A DNA stretch of 64,000 nt. It comes from Paracoccaceae bacterium. Its GTDB lineage: Bacteria > Pseudomonadota > Alphaproteobacteria > Rhodobacterales > Rhodobacteraceae. Within the stretch, counting starts at the first letter, position 1. Each line of letters opens with the position of its first letter. The translations under genes and the position numbers were made by a program. The stretch spans positions 3,266,492 through 3,330,491 of the forward strand of contig WLWX01000001.1 of the NCBI GenBank assembly GCA_012103375.1, given 5' to 3'. Of this stretch, positions 26,556-34,393 are shown piece by piece. Below the pieces are notes generated by a model. The model was not told the origin of the DNA and searched no databases. It was given only the letters and a program-made list of their open reading frames with translations.

Positions 26556-27722
26556 ATGATTTACAGGTTTTCTGACTGCAGGCTGGACACGGACAAACGC
26601 GCGTTATTTCGCAACGATACACCTGTCCCGGTTGAGCCTCAGGTCTTCGATTTGCTGCACCTTCTTGCTGAAAATGCCGACCGGGTGGTGACGCGGGACG
26701 AAATCATTGACGCGGTTTGGGGCGGGCGCATTGTATCAGAATCCGCAATCAGTGCGCGGATTGCAGCGATGAGAAAGGCCGTTGGCGACGACGGAAAATT
26801 GCAATCCATCATTCGTACTGTGCAGCGGCGCGGGTTGCAGTTTGTTGCCGAAATTAAGAATACAATTGAATTGACGCCCGAGGCCGCCCCAACTCCGCAG
26901 GTCCGCTACGCGAGTAGCGATGGGGGCAAATCATTGGCATATACGATCACCGGAAACGGCCCCCGATTACTGAGGGTTCCTGCCACGCCAGCGGATATTG
27001 GCATGGAATGGGAACTGCCGGGGCTGCGCGGGATCATAGAAACGAATTCTGCCGAATTTGAACTGTTGCGCTATGACGGCTTTGGATTTGGAATGTCGGA
27101 TCGCGACATTGATAATGTCGATTGCGAACGTGATGCAGACGATTGCCGCGCTGTGGCCGACGCAGCGGGATGGGACAGGTTTGCAATTTACAGTGAATCC
27201 GGCGCTTGCTTTGAGGCAATCCAATTCGCGGCAAAATACCCGGAAAGAGTAAGCAAGATGGTTCTGCTTGGCGGCTACGCAGAAGGGCGAACCCGCCGGT
27301 CACAATCTGAAGAACCGGACATATTGCGGGCCATGATCCGCGAAAGCTGGGAATCAGAAGAAGACTATTTCGCGCGCGCTTTCATGCTGGCCTATACACC
27401 GGAAGGTCCGTTTCCAGTTGTCGGTGAAATGGCAAAAATGATGCGGGCAAGCGGTACGACCGAAGCCATGACAATGCTGCGCGATGCCGTGAACAATTAT
27501 TCTATCCTGCCTGTGCTTTCCAAGGTGCAATGTCCCACACTCGTTGTCCACGGACGCAAGGATGCGGTCCATCCGTTAAGTGAGGCCAAGAAATTGGCCG
27601 CTGGAATTCCAAACGCAGAGCTTCTGGTCCTTGAGACCGCAAATCACCTCCCACTTTTGGGTCACCCGACTTGGGACGTATATTTTGAAGCGTTCTGCCG
27701 CTTTCTAAAGACTGATTCCTAG
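26556..27722 (+). CDS. winged-helix regulator fused to an alpha/beta hydrolase domain
   Basis: A 388-aa cytoplasmic protein. Residues 1-100 are an OmpR/CadC-type winged helix (CRLDTDKRALFRNDTPVPVEPQVFDLLHLLAENADRVVTRDEIIDAVWGGRIVSESAISARIAAMRKAVGDDG). From about 125 to the end is an alpha/beta hydrolase fold: the elbow YSESGACFEA keeps the Ser but has S-x-S-x-A instead of G-x-S-x-G; PERVSKMVLLGGYAEGR follows, then HGRKDAVHP (Asp) and ANHLPLLGHP (His). Similar fusions annotated as regulators or adenylate-cyclase-like proteins are known, with the hydrolase part thought to sense a ligand. No membrane helix. Target genes unknown. Confidence 0.85.
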   Translation: MIYRFSDCRLDTDKRALFRNDTPVPVEPQVFDLLHLLAENADRVVTRDEIIDAVWGGRIVSESAISARIAAMRKAVGDDGKLQSIIRTVQRRGLQFVAEIKNTIELTPEAAPTPQVRYASSDGGKSLAYTITGNGPRLLRVPATPADIGMEWELPGLRGIIETNSAEFELLRYDGFGFGMSDRDIDNVDCERDADDCRAVADAAGWDRFAIYSESGACFEAIQFAAKYPERVSKMVLLGGYAEGRTRRSQSEEPDILRAMIRESWESEEDYFARAFMLAYTPEGPFPVVGEMAKMMRASGTTEAMTMLRDAVNNYSILPVLSKVQCPTLVVHGRKDAVHPLSEAKKLAAGIPNAELLVLETANHLPLLGHPTWDVYFEAFCRFLKTDS

Positions 27723-27768
27723 GGGGGTCGTCCCGCAGTGGGAAAGGCTTCGCATTCCCGCAGGGTCC

Positions 27769-28083
27769 TCATTCCTCCTCCACCATCTCTGCATACCGCG
27801 CCAACCGCGCCCCCCAAACCTCCCGCGCCTCCGCCAACCAATCCGCGCCAACCCCAAACCCCTCGACCGACAACGCGCTCCAGCGCTTCCGACCCTCCTT
27901 CCGTGTCTCGATCAATCCGGCATTCTCCAGCACACTCAGGTGCTTCATGAAACTCGGCAGGGCCATTTTGAACGGGTGAGACAAGCTGGTGACCGGCATT
28001 GGGCCGTGCGACAGGCGGTCCAGGATCGCGCGGCGGGTGGGGTCGGCGAGGGCGTGGAAGGTTTTGTTCAAGGGGTCGGACAT
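27769..28083 (-). CDS. ArsR/SmtB-family transcriptional repressor
   Basis: A 104-aa winged-helix protein: LNKTFHALADPTRRAILDRLSHGPMPVTSL, then the recognition region PFKMALPSFMKHLSVLENAGLIETRKEGRKRW. There are no metal-binding cysteines in helix 3, so it belongs to the non-metal subgroup often paired with SRPBCC/START-domain proteins. No such partner follows here; the next gene is convergent. A 9-bp-arm palindrome 24-47 nt before its start is the probable autoregulatory operator. Confidence 0.9.
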   Translation of the reverse strand: MSDPLNKTFHALADPTRRAILDRLSHGPMPVTSLSHPFKMALPSFMKHLSVLENAGLIETRKEGRKRWSALSVEGFGVGADWLAEAREVWGARLARYAEMVEEE

Positions 28084-28106
28084 ATGGTGTGGTACATCGG
28101 AAATCT

Positions 28107-28130
28107 TTACTTAGCAATACGGCTAAGTAA
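28107..28130 (-). promoter_or_regulatory. probable ArsR operator (perfect palindrome)
   Basis: TTACTTAGC (28107-28115), a 6-nt spacer and GCTAAGTAA (28122-28130) form a perfect 9-bp inverted repeat upstream of the ArsR start. TTAGC-spacer-GCTAA sites are typical of this repressor family. The surrounding DNA is unusually AT-rich, consistent with a promoter being covered by the repressor. Confidence 0.75.
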
Positions 28131-28187
28131 TGTAATAAGACCTAAAAAAATAAGGCATATCCAAACTCTACAGCCGATCTGGGTGCA

Positions 28188-28228
28188 GCAAAAAAAATGG
28201 CCCTCCGGGGCAGGAAATCCGGAGGGCC
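28188..28228 (-). terminator. strong intrinsic terminator of the curli-type cluster
   Basis: A perfect 10-bp stem, GGCCCTCCGG (28199-28208) with CCGGAGGGCC (28219-28228), loop of 10 nt. On the minus strand it is followed directly by A and a run of about eight T. It lies 60 nt past the last curlin gene. Confidence 0.9.
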
Positions 28229-28288
28229 AGCACGGCAGGCAGGGATGCACAGGACAGGGAGGACGCGTCTGCCGTGGTCGTGGGGTCG

Positions 28289-28702
28289 TCAGAAACCGAT
28301 CTGAAGCAGCAGACCGGTATCGCCATCGATCTGCTGATCAACGTGGCCCTCGGCGCCTTCACCGATCTGGAAAATGCCGAATGCCTGGTTGTCGCCTTGC
28401 TGGTTCAGCGTCGCGGTGTGGCCGTCGCCGTCCTGTTCGATGACGCCGAAGCTGCCGTTGCCGGACTGGGCGATACCGGCAGCGTTGCCGTTGCCGTTCT
28501 GCTCGATATAGGCGTCACTCTCGATCGCCTTGGCAAAGGCATAGAGGCCAAGGCCAAAGCGCATGGCCTGACGTTCTTCTTCGTTCTTAGGTTCAATCGC
28601 GATGCTGATCTGACCACCGGCGACGGCAGGGGCCGCGAAACCGGTGGTGGCCAAAAGGGTTGCGGTGACGAGGGCGGCGGGGATGGTGCGGAACTTGGTC
28701 AT
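28289..28702 (-). CDS. curlin-repeat amyloid protein (minor subunit-like)
   Basis: A 137-aa secreted protein with a signal peptide ending near PAVAG. After a charged stretch (EPKNEEERQAMRFGLGLYAFAKAIES) come imperfect curlin repeats of the form x5-QxGxGNxAxIxQ: AYIEQNGNGNAAGIAQSGNGSFGVIEQDGDGHTATLNQQGDNQAFGIFQIGEG. Such repeats stack into the cross-beta core of curli fibres. The N-terminal extension suggests a CsgB-like nucleator rather than the major subunit, but that is inference. Last gene of the leftward trio, ended by a strong terminator. Confidence 0.75.
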   Translation of the reverse strand: MTKFRTIPAALVTATLLATTGFAAPAVAGGQISIAIEPKNEEERQAMRFGLGLYAFAKAIESDAYIEQNGNGNAAGIAQSGNGSFGVIEQDGDGHTATLNQQGDNQAFGIFQIGEGAEGHVDQQIDGDTGLLLQIGF

Positions 28703-28732
28703 GGGAATATCTCCTTGGCAGAGGGGTTGGGA

Positions 28733-29140
28733 TCAAAGGTCGGTCGTGGGATCGTCGCTGGAGCAGGTGTAGGTCTGCCCGCCGACATCGATGGTCAGGG
28801 TCGCGTCATAGCTGGCAGAGCTTCCGCCCAGCGTGGTCTGGCCCAGGGTGCGGGTTTCGCCCGCGGCGACGGCGAAGTTGCCGCCCTGGTTGATCATGGC
28901 GCGCCCACCGCCACCGGATTTGGCGACGCTGAAGCGATAGCTGCCGCGCATGTCGGTGTCGGCATGGACCAACGCCTGAAGGTTGACGCTGCGGCCCTGT
29001 TTGGCGACGGCAATCTGGCAGACCGGTGCGTTGGCGACCGTTGTTACGTTGGTGGTCGGGTGGCTGGCCGATACGGCGGCGGTGCAGGCGGCCGCCGCTG
29101 ACAGGGCAGCAACCGGAAGGAATGTGCGGGGAAAGGCCAT
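28733..29140 (-). CDS. csgH: CsgH-like curli chaperone
   Basis: A 135-aa exported protein (signal peptide MAFPRTFLPVAALSAAAACTAAVSA, possibly a lipoprotein at AAAC). The mature part is a small beta-sandwich: CQIAVAKQGRSVNLQALVHADTDMRGSYRFSVAKSGGGGRAMINQGG, AGETRTLGQTTLGG, then a Cys near the end (YTCSSDD), pairing with the first. This matches alphaproteobacterial CsgH, which keeps curlin subunits unfolded in the periplasm. The start at 29140 was preferred to one 66 nt upstream that has no signal sequence. It sits between two curlin genes. Confidence 0.75.
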   Translation of the reverse strand: MAFPRTFLPVAALSAAAACTAAVSASHPTTNVTTVANAPVCQIAVAKQGRSVNLQALVHADTDMRGSYRFSVAKSGGGGRAMINQGGNFAVAAGETRTLGQTTLGGSSASYDATLTIDVGGQTYTCSSDDPTTDL

Positions 29141-29215
29141 GGCGGGGGCTCCTGATAAGCGGGAATTTGGGATGTGCCGGAGGCGGGGGAGGGACACCCC
29201 CGGCACGGGGCGGGA

Positions 29216-29587
29216 TCAGTTCTGGATGAAGACCGACACGTTGCCGGCGCCCATCTGGTGGGATTCGGCGCTGTTGCCGTTGCCGACCTGGATGATGCCA
29301 ACCGCGTTGCAGTCGCCGTCCTGGCTGGCCACAGCGTTGTTGAAGCTGCCGATCTGGGCAACACCGGCCAGGTTGCAGTCGCCGTGCTGGGCAACATCAG
29401 CGTTGTTCGCCAGACCAGCCTGACCAACAACAACCGTGTTGTCGTTGCCGAACTGGCCGCCGCCAAGGGCGTTACCAAAGCCCCACTGGCTGAGCGATGC
29501 GTTATTACCAGCAGCCATGGCCGAAGCAGCAGGCAGCGTGATCATCAGGGCAAGGGCGGCAGTCTTGAATGGTTTGGTGAAGGTCAT
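29216..29587 (-). CDS. curlin-repeat amyloid protein (CsgA-like)
   Basis: A 123-aa secreted protein: signal peptide MTFTKPFKTAALALMITLPAASAMA, then curlin repeats rich in Asn, Gln, Gly and Ala (NNASLSQWGFGNALGG, NNADVAQHGDCN, AGVAQIGSFNNAVASQDGDCN, VGIIQVGNGNSAESHQMGAGN). Two repeats contain Cys in GDCN, not usual in E. coli CsgA. AAAGGAT precedes the ATG. First gene of the curli-type trio, so probably the most highly expressed subunit. No csgG, csgE, csgF or regulator gene is in the window. Confidence 0.8.
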   Translation of the reverse strand: MTFTKPFKTAALALMITLPAASAMAAGNNASLSQWGFGNALGGGQFGNDNTVVVGQAGLANNADVAQHGDCNLAGVAQIGSFNNAVASQDGDCNAVGIIQVGNGNSAESHQMGAGNVSVFIQN

Positions 29588-30027
29588 GGTCACTATCCTT
29601 TGGGTATGCAGGTTACGGGTTACGATGTTCGGCGGTGCGGGGTTGCTGTGCCGATGACCCAACCTGGCCGCGGCCTGCCATGTCAGGCAATAACGCCGGA
29701 ATGCTATGAAATGACGTGACGTAAGCTATTGGATGACGCCGGGTAAGATCGGCCGTGTTATCGGATATCGGCGGTAGGAATTTCGACAATTACTGTTTTA
29801 ATTCAATAGGTTATATTTTCGGTGCTCTCAAAGTATTTTTGAACCATTTTTCAACCCCTGTTTGAAACGACGCTGAACGCACAAAGGAAATCGGGGTGTG
29901 AATCGAGTCATTTCCTGCGTCCATCAGGCCAGATCCGATCAGGGTGCGAAAAATCGGCAGAATCGCAGGCGCAGCACATGGATATCGCCAGGCCGCCAGG
30001 GCGTTCGAATCAGCAATCCACGCGCTA
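29588..30027. other. 440-nt gene-free region upstream of the curli cluster
   Basis: It holds the presumed curli promoter. An AT-rich segment (about 29775-29860) contrasts with the surrounding GC-rich DNA and contains a GGTTGAAAAAT / GGTTCAAAAAT near-repeat on the minus strand; I could not assign -35/-10 boxes. The right end is the TA target of IS630 copy 2. A 76-codon frame here begins inside the IS end and was not accepted as a gene. Confidence 0.5.
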
Positions 30028-31079
30028 AAGCGTTTCGACATTAACCTGAGACATATCCGGCGGCCTTAAAGTAGTTCCAGCATTCTACTGGGTCGTAGAG
30101 ATCGCAGATTGCTCCGATTGCTTCGAAGACCTGGGTAAAGGACCTGGCCCCGATCCGTCGCAAATGGGCTTTCAGTTTAGAGAAGGCCTGCTCGATGGGA
30201 TTCAGGTCGGGCGAGTACGGTGGCAGGTAAAGGAACCAGCAGCCGTGATTGCGTAAAGCCTGCGTCGCCTCCTTATTCCGGTGGGTTGCCAGGTTGTCGA
30301 GAATGACGACAGTGCCGGGGTTGATCTCGGGGACCAGCACTTCGCGGATGTAGGCCGCGAAGGCGGGGCCATCTATCGCTCCCTTGATGACCCAAGGTGC
30401 GATCAGCGCGCCTTGGGTCAGGCCCGCGATCAAGGTTTGGGTTCCCCAGCTTCCGAAGGGCGCATCCATCGTCAGGCGCTTACCGCGCTTGGCTCTGCCG
30501 CGTAGGCGCGTGAGGTTTGTCTTCACTGCGGTTTCGTCAATAAAGACAACGCGCTCAGGAAAGGTCGCAATGGCTGGCGAGCGGTATCTGAACCAGTCGG
30601 CCCGTTGCTGCCTTACCTTGGCGCGGCGGCGCTCGGTTGCGACCAGCGACTTTTTTGTACGTGAAGCCGAGCCGGGACAGAAGGTTGGCGATGGAGGAGT
30701 GATGCACCCGCACACCCTCTGCATCGGCCAGCGCATTACGCAACTCAAAGAGCGTGATGTCAGGGTCTTGTGCGATCAACTCCTCAAAGAATTCCCGATG
30801 CGGAGCCAGCTTTCCCTTGCCGCGCGGCGGTCCCTGCCGGGCAGGTTCCGCATGACCCTTCATCCTCACCTGACGCGCCCACCGCGCGCCTGTGGCAGGC
30901 GACAGCTTCAACCGCAACGCCGCCGCGCGCCCGCTCAACCCTTCTTCAATGTATCTCTGAAACCGTATCCGAAGCGCAGATGGCAAAGGTGCTGACATGA
31001 TCCATCCTCCCAAACAGGATGAATCACAGATCAGGTCTCAAGGGAATCCCTCGCGATTCAGGTTCAAGCCGAAACGCTT
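30028..31079 (-). mobile_element. IS630-family element, copy 2
   Basis: A 1,052-bp element flanked by TA on both sides (30026-30027 and 31080-31081), in the same orientation as copy 1 and nearly identical to it. It differs by a T6 instead of T7 run at the frameshift site and by one base near the right end. It lies about 440 bp upstream of the curli genes and 44 bp past the end of the FMN-binding protein gene. Confidence 0.95.
30041..30998 (-). CDS. IS630-family transposase, two frames joined at a poly-A slip site
   Basis: Same two-part transposase as copy 1: DNA-binding part from MSAPLPSAL (30998) to FTYKK, and catalytic part with FIDETAVK, LDNLATHRN and NPIEQAFSK. Here the minus-strand run is A6 (plus-strand T6 at 30651-30656), so joining the parts needs a +1 or -2 shift instead of -1. 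Without a shift the first frame ends after about 36 off-frame residues. The copy may therefore be less active or inactive, unless slippage during transcription lengthens the run. Confidence 0.8.
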
Positions 31080-31122
31080 TAGGAGCGGCGATTCGTCAGA
31101 TCCGGACCGTCGCGCCGCATCT

Positions 31123-31737
31123 TCACCACATCGAGGATTCGGCGCGTTCCGGCCAGGCGCGGTCATAGTCCGGGCCGCCGACCTCTCCGTCTGTCATTGC
31201 AGCCAACATCTGACCCGGCGTTGGCAGCCCCTCACTTTTGTCACCACGGGCCCACATGCCTGAACGCATCAGCGCGCGCGAACATTGAAAGTACACCTCG
31301 GACACGCGGATCACTGCGACGGTGCGCGGCAGGTTGCCATTGCGGGCGAATCGCTGACGCAACGGTTCGTCCGCGGTGATCCGGGCCGTGCCATTCACCC
31401 GCACGACGTTGCTTGATCCCGGCACCATGAACATCAGTGACACCCGCCCGTCGCGCACGATGTTGCGCAGCGAATCGATGCGGTTGTTGCCGTTCCAGTC
31501 GGGCAGGGCCAATGTCTGCGGGTCCAGCTCGATCACCACTGGCCCGTCATCGCCGCGCGGGGTTCCATCGGTGCCTTCCGGACCGACAGTGCTGAGCACG
31601 ACAAAGCGCGAGGCCGCGATCCAGGCGCGATATTCAGGCGTCAGCCGGTCGGCCACCTTGCGCAGCGACGGGGCCTGGGCGGTGCCATAATGCGCCTCCA
31701 GCGCGGCGATGTCGGTCAGATACTCTACGTCAGCCAT
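31123..31737 (-). CDS. pyridoxamine 5'-phosphate oxidase family (FMN-binding) protein
   Basis: A 204-aa split-barrel flavoprotein starting MADVEYLTDIAALEAHYG. It carries ASRFVVLSTVGPEGTDGTPRGDDGPVV, LALPDWNGNNRIDSLRNIVRDGRVSLMFMVPGSSNVVRVNGTARI and EVYFQCSRALMRSGMW, the pattern of the MSMEG_1061-type subgroup rather than true PdxH. It probably uses FMN or F420-like cofactors in a reduction; the substrate is unknown. It overlaps the stop of the upstream acyltransferase gene by 8 nt. Confidence 0.85.
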   Translation of the reverse strand: MADVEYLTDIAALEAHYGTAQAPSLRKVADRLTPEYRAWIAASRFVVLSTVGPEGTDGTPRGDDGPVVIELDPQTLALPDWNGNNRIDSLRNIVRDGRVSLMFMVPGSSNVVRVNGTARITADEPLRQRFARNGNLPRTVAVIRVSEVYFQCSRALMRSGMWARGDKSEGLPTPGQMLAAMTDGEVGGPDYDRAWPERAESSMW

Positions 31738-32500
31738 GCTGCTCTGCCTTTTGGTCAATCACCGGGAAGCCAGCTTCGGCCATCAACCTGTCCGAGGCCG
31801 CTTCGACTTCGGATTCCAATCGCGCCAGAAATGGCCGCTGCTTCATTCCCGGGGCAATCGGGTCAAGGAATTCGACCACGGCAAGACCGGGACGGCGATA
31901 AAACCCGTGGCGCGGCCAGAACACGCCGACATTCGCAGCCGCCGGGATACAAGGCTGCGCCAGTTGATCGTACAGAACCGCCGGGCCAACCTTGTAGGGA
32001 AGCGATTTGCCCGGCGCGACCCGGGTGCCCTGCGGATAGATTATCAGCTGTCCGGGGTCCGGGCTGTTTCTGACCCCGTCCACCATTTGTTTGATGGCCT
32101 TGCCCCGTTTGCCGCGATCCACCGGAATGCAGCCGATGCGCAGCGCATACCAACCCAGCAACGGCGCCCATCTCAGGATACTTTTCATGATGAAACGCGG
32201 ACGCGGCACCGCGCTGATAATCATGATGATGTCAAAAAAGCTCTGATGTTTGGCGGCAATTATCACCTCGCCCGTGGGAACCGGGCCGCGAATTTCCGAG
32301 CGCAGGCCACAGATCACCCGCGCCGAAAACCGAACCCAGCGGCAGTATGCGTGTACCGCACTGTAGGCGTACTCGCGCGAGAACAGCGCCGGGATGAACC
32401 AGATAACCGCACAGATCAGCATTGCCACATACATCTGTCCGATGAACAGGACCGAGCGGAGCCACTGAACACCATAGGCGACGCCCGAAAGTTCTGTCAT
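31730..32500 (-). CDS. lysophospholipid (1-acyl-glycerol-3-phosphate) acyltransferase family
   Basis: A 256-aa membrane-associated PlsC-type acyltransferase. A hydrophobic N-terminal helix (LFIGQMYVAMLICAVIWFIPALF) is followed by the catalytic KHQSFFDIIMI (H-x4-D) near residue 83, a Phe/Arg-rich second block, GCIPVDRGKRGKA and IIYPQGTRVAPG (block III). Such enzymes acylate lysophosphatidate. The ATG overlaps the ftsX stop by 4 nt, so it is coupled to ftsEX. Confidence 0.88.
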   Translation of the reverse strand: MTELSGVAYGVQWLRSVLFIGQMYVAMLICAVIWFIPALFSREYAYSAVHAYCRWVRFSARVICGLRSEIRGPVPTGEVIIAAKHQSFFDIIMIISAVPRPRFIMKSILRWAPLLGWYALRIGCIPVDRGKRGKAIKQMVDGVRNSPDPGQLIIYPQGTRVAPGKSLPYKVGPAVLYDQLAQPCIPAAANVGVFWPRHGFYRRPGLAVVEFLDPIAPGMKQRPFLARLESEVEAASDRLMAEAGFPVIDQKAEQHG

Positions 32501-33537
32501 GGCAGCGACCGAAGCGCTTGAAGCGCCGCAGCGCGGGTCGCGGCGAAGGAAATCGCCGCCGCCAACAGCGGGATCGCAAGCGGCAACAGCCATTCCCATC
32601 CCTGAAATCGCAACCCGGTCAGGAAGCCGCCCGCCGAATCGGTGGCCGGCATCAGGGCCACCGCGATGGTGCCAGCCAGACTGCCAACGCCTGCGCCGAT
32701 CAATGCACGCCAAGTAAAGCGGCGCACAAAGGCCCCTGCGATGAAGGCATCACGCGCGCCAACCAGACGCAGAACCCGGATCACCTGCGCATTCGCGGAC
32801 AGGGCCGCATTGGCGGCCAGCACGATGATCGCCACCATGGTCAGCGCGATAAGGGTCACGGCCGTCAGCCCGATGGTGCGCAACCGCCAGGCCGCGCTGA
32901 CAAGCGGCTGTCGCCAGGCACTGTGATTGTCCAGAATGGCATCGGGCGCTTCGGCGGCAAGCCGCAGGCGCAACCCGTCTTCGTCATAGCCCGAGCGATC
33001 TTCGATGATCTCGATCAGTTGCGGCACCGGCAGGGTTTCCGGGTCCAGCCCGCTTCCCAGCCATGGTTCCAACAGGGCCAGGCTTTCCGATTCTTCAAGC
33101 GCACGCGCCGAGGCGATGCCAGGGGTTTGCGAAAGCGCGGTCAGCACAGCCTCGGTCTGGGCTACCTGGAATTCGGCCGGGGCCGATATGCGCACCGTGG
33201 CCGTGCGCGCCAGTTCCGCGCCCCAGCGATCCGCCATCCGCCCCGACGCAAGCGACAGCGCCATCGCGAATATCGCCAGAAACGCCATGGTCGCGGCGGC
33301 AAAAACCGTCAGCCGTGCGGTCATCCCCTTGCGCGGCACCACATGCTGCGCGCGCCGGTCCGGCACTAGCGAGGTTAGCGGGAATCGCGGCATGTGAATC
33401 TTGTTCAATGCCTCGAAACTCAACTTCCCGCGCAACGCCCCGCCCATCGACGGGGGTGTCGTGGCGTCGGCTGGTGCCCCTTCGATACCGTCGGCATCAT
33501 CCGTTTCAGGCGCGTCGGATTTGGCCTCGCCGCTCAT
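32497..33537 (-). CDS. ftsX: cell-division ABC transporter permease-like protein FtsX
   Basis: A 346-aa membrane protein with a long N-terminal cytoplasmic tail (about 75 residues, acidic then basic). The first helix (LTVFAAATMAFLAIFAMALSLA) precedes a periplasmic domain (TVRISAPAEFQVAQTEAVLTALSQTPGIASARALE), and three C-terminal helices include SANAQVIRVLRLVGARDAFIA. With FtsE it links the division ring to cell-wall hydrolase activation. Overlaps ftsE upstream and plsC downstream by 4 nt each. Confidence 0.92.
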   Translation of the reverse strand: MSGEAKSDAPETDDADGIEGAPADATTPPSMGGALRGKLSFEALNKIHMPRFPLTSLVPDRRAQHVVPRKGMTARLTVFAAATMAFLAIFAMALSLASGRMADRWGAELARTATVRISAPAEFQVAQTEAVLTALSQTPGIASARALEESESLALLEPWLGSGLDPETLPVPQLIEIIEDRSGYDEDGLRLRLAAEAPDAILDNHSAWRQPLVSAAWRLRTIGLTAVTLIALTMVAIIVLAANAALSANAQVIRVLRLVGARDAFIAGAFVRRFTWRALIGAGVGSLAGTIAVALMPATDSAGGFLTGLRFQGWEWLLPLAIPLLAAAISFAATRAAALQALRSLP

Positions 33538-34268
33538 AGGTCTGCCCCCGCCGCATGGACGCCGCCGTCGCGGATGCGCAGCACGCGCGCGGCAACCTGC
33601 GTCTTCGCGGCCCGGATCAGGTTCAGATCATGGGTGGCGATCAGGATCGTCTTGCCCATCTTGTTCAACTCGATCAGCAAACGCAGCAGGCGCAATGACA
33701 TCTCCCAGTCGACATTGCCGGTGGGCTCATCCGCCAGCACCACATCGGGGGCCACAATCACCGCGCGCGCAAGGGCGCCACGCTGGCGTTCACCGCCAGA
33801 CAGTTCCGGAGGCATTGCATCCGCACGATCCGACAGGCCGACCCAGACCATCAGCTCTTTCAGGTCGTTTTCGGACGACGCCGTGCCACTGCCGGTCGCC
33901 GTTACCGGCAGGGCAATATTCGCCTGCAAGGTCAGATGGTCGAGGAATTCGCAATTCTGATGCACCACCCCCACGCGGCGGCGCAACGCGGCGATATCGT
34001 CGCGGTTCAACGATCCCGCGTCCTGATCAAACAGCGTGATATGCCCCTCATCCGGGCGCAGGTCGAGGTAGCACAGCTTCAGGATCGTGGTCTTGCCCGA
34101 TCCCGACGGGCCGGTCAGGAAATGAAACGACTCCGCCGGCAGGTCCAGGTTCAACCCCGACAGCAGCGAACGCCCGCCGTAGCCATAGCTTACATTCTGC
34201 AACTGAATCACCGGCTGCGGCCCCCGCGCGTTCGCCCCATTCGATGTATCTTTTGCCTGACTGGCCAC
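33534..34268 (-). CDS. ftsE: cell-division ATP-binding protein FtsE
   Basis: A 244-aa ABC ATPase: Walker A GPSGSGKTT near residue 53, VGVVHQNCEFLDHLT (Q-loop), the signature LSGGERQRGALARA, Walker B VVLADEPTGNVD and the switch ATHD. YGYGGRSLLSGLNLDLP is the usual start. It has a short N-terminal extension of about 20 residues, and part of the helical subdomain (TATGSGTASSENDLKE) is unusual in sequence. It is divergent from the zinc-ribbon gene. Confidence 0.92.
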   Translation of the reverse strand: MASQAKDTSNGANARGPQPVIQLQNVSYGYGGRSLLSGLNLDLPAESFHFLTGPSGSGKTTILKLCYLDLRPDEGHITLFDQDAGSLNRDDIAALRRRVGVVHQNCEFLDHLTLQANIALPVTATGSGTASSENDLKELMVWVGLSDRADAMPPELSGGERQRGALARAVIVAPDVVLADEPTGNVDWEMSLRLLRLLIELNKMGKTILIATHDLNLIRAAKTQVAARVLRIRDGGVHAAGADL

Positions 34269-34393
34269 GGTGTTGCAACGCCATGTGGCAGCGGCTGATT
34301 CGCATAGCGCTTTGCCTTTGCCCCGCCGCTTGCTAGAAACGCCCCGAGGCGATCAAGTGATCCCGGACAAACCGGGAGGCGAAAGGGGCAGAC

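Noticed and set aside
28274-29719. Long Val/Ala-rich frames on the plus strand across the curli region
   Set aside because: They are antisense to curlin repeats, whose repeated codons produce periodic frames on the other strand.
29811-30041. 76-codon frame upstream of the curli genes
   Set aside because: Its ATG is made by the end of the IS630 element and it then reads into non-coding DNA; no homology or ribosome site was seen.
15156-31079. Composite transposon bounded by the two IS630 copies
   Set aside because: The interior holds core genes (rpiA, accA, hflKC), each copy has its own TA duplication, and IS630 elements rarely form composites. Two independent insertions are simpler.
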